Assembly (NCBI RefSeq): GCF_028769735.1
Contig: NC_088172.1
Span: 74,920,631 to 74,984,630, forward strand
DNA from: Zonotrichia leucophrys gambelii
Taxonomy: Eukaryota; Chordata; Aves; Passeriformes; Passerellidae
DNA: 64,000 bases
Direction of reading: 5' to 3'
The stretch's first letter is position 1. Every line of letters starts with the position of its first letter. Of the stretch, positions 60,401 through 64,000 are shown piece after piece. Position numbers and translations under genes: made by a program. Under the pieces are notes generated by a model, which made no database searches, was not told the origin of the DNA, and saw only the letters and a program-made list of their open reading frames with translations.

Positions 60401-62210
60401 AGCATCCTGTCCTGGGGAAAGAAAGACAGAGGGAGGTTATAGCTTATCCTAGAGGTATCCCCATGGTTCAGAGCAGCCAAGGGAGACATCCAGCTGGATT
60501 TCAGTTGTGTGAGGGTCAGCTTGAAGAGAAGGAGGAAGTTGCAGTGGAACACAACAACCTGAAAACTCAGTGGAAGCTGGGGTGCAACACATGGTAGTGC
60601 CTGCCCTGACATGAGCAGGAGCAGACTGCTGGCTCCTCTGCTATGTCTCAGTGAACAACTTGCCAAGGTGTGAAAGACCCTGCCTTGCTGCAGGAGGCAG
60701 AGCCGTGCCTGAGCCTCGAAACTGGAGAAATTATCTGTGTAACAGGAGGGAAGCAACATTGAGAAAGAAAGAGCTTGAAACCATGGAAACGGGTCTCCCC
60801 CCTCCTTCCCTTCACTCCCATCTGTATTTCCCAGAATAGACATTGAACTCTGGTTGCTTTTGATGAGACAGACGGGGGTCAGTGAGGTTGAGAGTGAAAT
60901 GGCCATTGCCAGGCTAGGTGAAGCAAAAAACCAAAATGCTCTCTTCCTCACTTCTCCTGAAGCGGCCTCTTCATCTAGAGGCAAATTACCAGTCCCTCTG
61001 CCAGGTCACAAAGTCAGAGGCCAGGATTAGTGTGAAGGGCTTCTAGGCAAACAGCCTAACTTTCCTCATCTCCTCCTTATCTTGTTTGGTGCCAGTGATT
61101 CATTTTCTCAACTGCAGATCTATTGGCCTTTTGAGCAGAATCCTGACATTTTAGCTTGGCTCCAGAATTTCCCTCAAGGTTTTGTTTTTAAGTGCATACA
61201 GACCACACTGCCCATATTGCAGATCCAGTAAGATTTCAGCAGCCACTCCACCCACTGCTGTTCGCACGCATGAGGAAAAAATCTGTGCCCTAAACTTTTA
61301 AGTCTGGTATGGCTGGGGAATGCAAGGATGAATGGTGTGAGATGGCTGGAGAGTGTTCCAGGGAAAATCGAGATATGGAGAGTAACTGATGAGGGCAAGG
61401 GCAGCAGAAACTAAGGAAAAGGGACAGAGTGAAAGGGAGGAGGAGGAGAAAAGTCTGATTATGCATATGTAGAAACAGATGATACAGCTGGAGATTACTG
61501 AGGCCGTCAAAACTTGTGTGTTCATTCATGACTGCTGAAAAGGATCAGTTACGCTCAGGTAATGTTTGAAGAAGAGGGCGGCACTGATGGGCGTTTCACT
61601 TGAAACTGTACAAGGGGAACATGGAACTCCTGGGAAGGGCACCTGGAGGGGTTATGATGACTGTGCAGTGACAATACATCCTCCTTTACCTCTGCTTGGC
61701 TTGCGCTAGACAACCACCAAGCACAAAAATTGTTCTACCACAGCCTCTCTCCCTCACTTTAAAAAATAAACCATCCATTCAGAACAGCCTCTTTGTACTG
61801 ATGCACCAAGATAGGCAGGCTGCTAACAAGACAGACACATCATCCATAAGAAAAGCTTTGTACTCATTCATCTCCATCTCCAAATATGAGATGTCTTAGG
61901 ACTCTCTGAGATGGTGAAAGGATAAAATCAAATACAAATGAAACAACCTGAAGATGAAACTGAGGATGTAGTGAGAGATGTTTCCACAAGCGAAAACGAA
62001 TATTCCTTCTGGAGATGATTGGATAGACATATAGGGATATATGCTCTGGGATGTACCAGGTTGCAGACAAATGTCATGAGGGGATAATTTCTAGCTAAAA
62101 GGTGTTCCAAACTAAGGAAAGCAGTTTTCACTGTGATCAGGGGAGGAGAAGGGTCTCTTGCTTACCTCCAGGACTCTGCCACTCAAGGGAGGCAATGAGA
62201 ACAAGGAGAG
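57417..62210. other. Non-coding stretch, no gene recognised
   Basis: It contains the longest frame of the window (60,292-60,984, minus, 230 codons) and a 202-codon minus frame (58,321-58,929). Both are low in charged residues or uneven in composition and have no recognisable domain. The stretch 59,400-59,470 faintly recalls a MIR 5' half but was not called. Confidence 0.5.
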
Positions 62211-62217
62211 CTCCTGC

Positions 62218-62515
62218 ATACGAAGACAAGCCATACTTCCTACAGCAGCGCCGAACACACTCTGTTCTTGGCAGTGCTTGAGCTTCAGCTGTGTTGAGAT
62301 CAGGCTCAGCTGCACCCCTCTGCAGTAACACTGGCAGAGATATGCAGCATACGCAGCGCTGGGGCTCCATGAGGCACGGGGCCCTTAGATGGATGCTCAG
62401 ATTGCAGAACGCCACACTGAGCCCTCCCGCCGCCTCCAGGAAGTCCAGCGCACAAAGCGCTTGCAACAGCTTTCATCGTGATAGACACCACAGGGGGCTG
62501 AGGAAGGAGCCTGCG
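62218..62515. other. CpG-rich patch
   Basis: About 13 CpG sites in about 300 bp (for example AGCGCCGAAC, TACGCAGCGCTGG, CCCGCCGCC), with few CpG on either side. Opposing open frames of about 110-125 codons overlap it. It may be a regulatory element. No gene structure was recognised. Confidence 0.35.
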
Positions 62516-62519
62516 GTCA

Positions 62520-64000
62520 CACTAACCTGTGCAAGCTGGGGATCTGTGGAAAATATTATTTCTGGTTATAAGGAAAGGAAGCCTTCCTTTTTGCAGTGGT
62601 ATTTCTGGCATGGCCACAATGCCAGAAGCAGTGGAGAGCTCCTAGCTGGAATGTTGTGGGCATCTTGATACTGGAGAGAGCAATAAAACTGGCTAAAAAG
62701 CTCTGTTTTATGTAAGAGCAAGGCATGCTACAGGTGCCCTGCCAAGTGAAAATACAACTGGGTTTATGGCCTTGTTTGTTTGTTGACATTGTGTAATCAG
62801 GACAAGAAAGTAAAATGGGAAGAGGGAAAGGTTTCTGTTTTCTCAGAAACAAACAACAAAGTTTTTGCATTGGCATTTTCCTTGATTTTGATATATGTTT
62901 CAGAACCTACAGATGTCTCCTGTCTAAATTTACAGAGCAGTTGTTAACAAAGACACTATTATTTTCTTATTTTTATTAGGTGTCAATATTAAGAAAAAGA
63001 AATTAGTCCTTCGACTTAGAAGTCAACATGCTTTTCTCTTTATTATGATCTGGGAAGTGCCAATAGTTCTCACACCCTCTCTTGATGTTCAGGTTATAGG
63101 AGTCTGAGTATGAAAATGAAAAGAAATCACTCCTTTTAAAATGCTATGAAAACACTGTTAAATATCTGCCTCTTAAAGCCTATAAATTCAAACAGGTTTT
63201 CTTTGGAGGTACAGTTAAAAACATTCTTAAAATACGATGCTGTAATTCAGAAATTTAGCAGAAGGATCCCATTTAGATGCAATCAGAGATTTTGAGCAAT
63301 TGTTTTTCCTTGGTTTTGATTCCCTTTATCCTTTCCTTGTTTCTTCATATCCTTTCTGCTCTGGTTTTTGATTCCTAGCGGAGGTCAGACATTTGAGGCA
63401 TCCAGTTCTGACTGATTGCCGTGGAAATAGCGATGAGGCAAAAGTGACAGCAGTGACATCATGGGAGAAACAGATGGCGAGAGCTGATGAACTTCTAAGA
63501 AACAAAGACACTTCTGCCAATAAGTGTTCCTAGAGAACAAAAAAAAAAAAACCAAAACTGAGAAAAACAATCCTAGTTCATAACACAAAGAGAGAGTGCA
63601 GGGAAATTACTCCTTAAGAGTAGACTGTCTGAAAGGCAGAAGAACTAGAACTGTGGATAGCTTTTTGAACTCCACTAGGCCTTTGACACAAATTAAATTA
63701 AAGCAGTGTTGAATACTTGTAGAGCAGATCATTCAGGGTGCAAATCCTTCCTGACACTTCCACATTATTAGGAAGGTTGTTTTGAGTATGAAACTCACAA
63801 AAACCTTCCTCTTTGCTCAGGCAGTTTTTGAAAATTTGCTTTTGGGTAACAAGACTCCCCACAACAATCCAAGGCTTTGCAGTTATGAAGAGATATTGGT
63901 GTCTTTAAAAGTGTTGTTGAGATGCTGACATTGTGTGAATGTAGCTAAATTTAGAAAGGAGAATGGATAAAGTGACAGTCAGCCCTGCGAATAAAGAAAG
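62520..64000. other. Non-coding stretch, AT-rich
   Basis: AT-rich sequence with an A-run (63,540-63,551). No gene or repeat family recognised up to the window end. Confidence 0.55.

Overview
The window looks like a piece of bird nuclear genome with no recognisable complete protein-coding gene. The avian reading rests on CR1 LINE fragments that end in the bird-type 3' signature (tandem ATTCTATG/ATTCTGTG-like octamers after the 3' untranslated region), on low repeat density, on scarcity of microsatellites, and on CpG-depleted background DNA. There is no operon-like gene packing, and no rRNA, tRNA, CRISPR array or bacterial mobile element was seen. Open frames of up to 230 codons occur on both strands, but they overlap in several frames, are rich in Cys/Trp/Ser/Pro/Leu, and show no family motifs. 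I read them as chance frames in stop-poor, GC-rich DNA.

Layout. 1-18.7 kb: intergenic or intronic sequence with two small CpG-rich patches (about 6.05-6.39 and 13.71-13.83 kb), a few short tandem repeats, and one weak candidate 3'-terminal exon (10,745-10,829, with a polyadenylation hexamer at 10,912). 18.7-19.73 kb: the most interesting locus, a decayed Gypsy-type (Ty3/Metaviridae-like) integrase split by a 547-bp insertion that has terminal inverted repeats and a 6-bp direct repeat at its borders. 20.4 kb: MIR-like fragment. 21.26 kb: 82-bp CR1 tail. 30.11-30.94 kb: CR1 on the minus strand. 33.50-33.66 kb: an older CR1/L3-like LINE scrap on the minus strand. 34.45-34.77 kb: CpG-rich patch. 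36.59-37.73 kb: the longest CR1, plus strand, about 1.1 kb, carrying a dead reverse-transcriptase C-terminus. 40.70-40.78 kb: a 20-bp minisatellite, followed at 41.18-41.25 kb by a tandem duplication abutting a perfect 13-bp-stem hairpin. 41.59-41.75 kb: MIR. 45.83-46.24 kb: the largest CpG-rich patch, with a (CCT)n run. 47.69 kb: a CAGG/AAGG microsatellite. 54.29 kb: an 18-bp tandem duplication. 56.96-57.42 kb: CR1, plus strand. 62.22-62.51 kb: another CpG-rich patch.

No genes here can be shown to work together. What the sequence records is a layered history: ancient amniote elements (Gypsy, MIR, L3/CR1-like), a TIR element that landed inside the already integrated Gypsy copy, and avian CR1 copies elsewhere. 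I could not run alignments, so all family assignments come from reading the sequence against remembered family structure.
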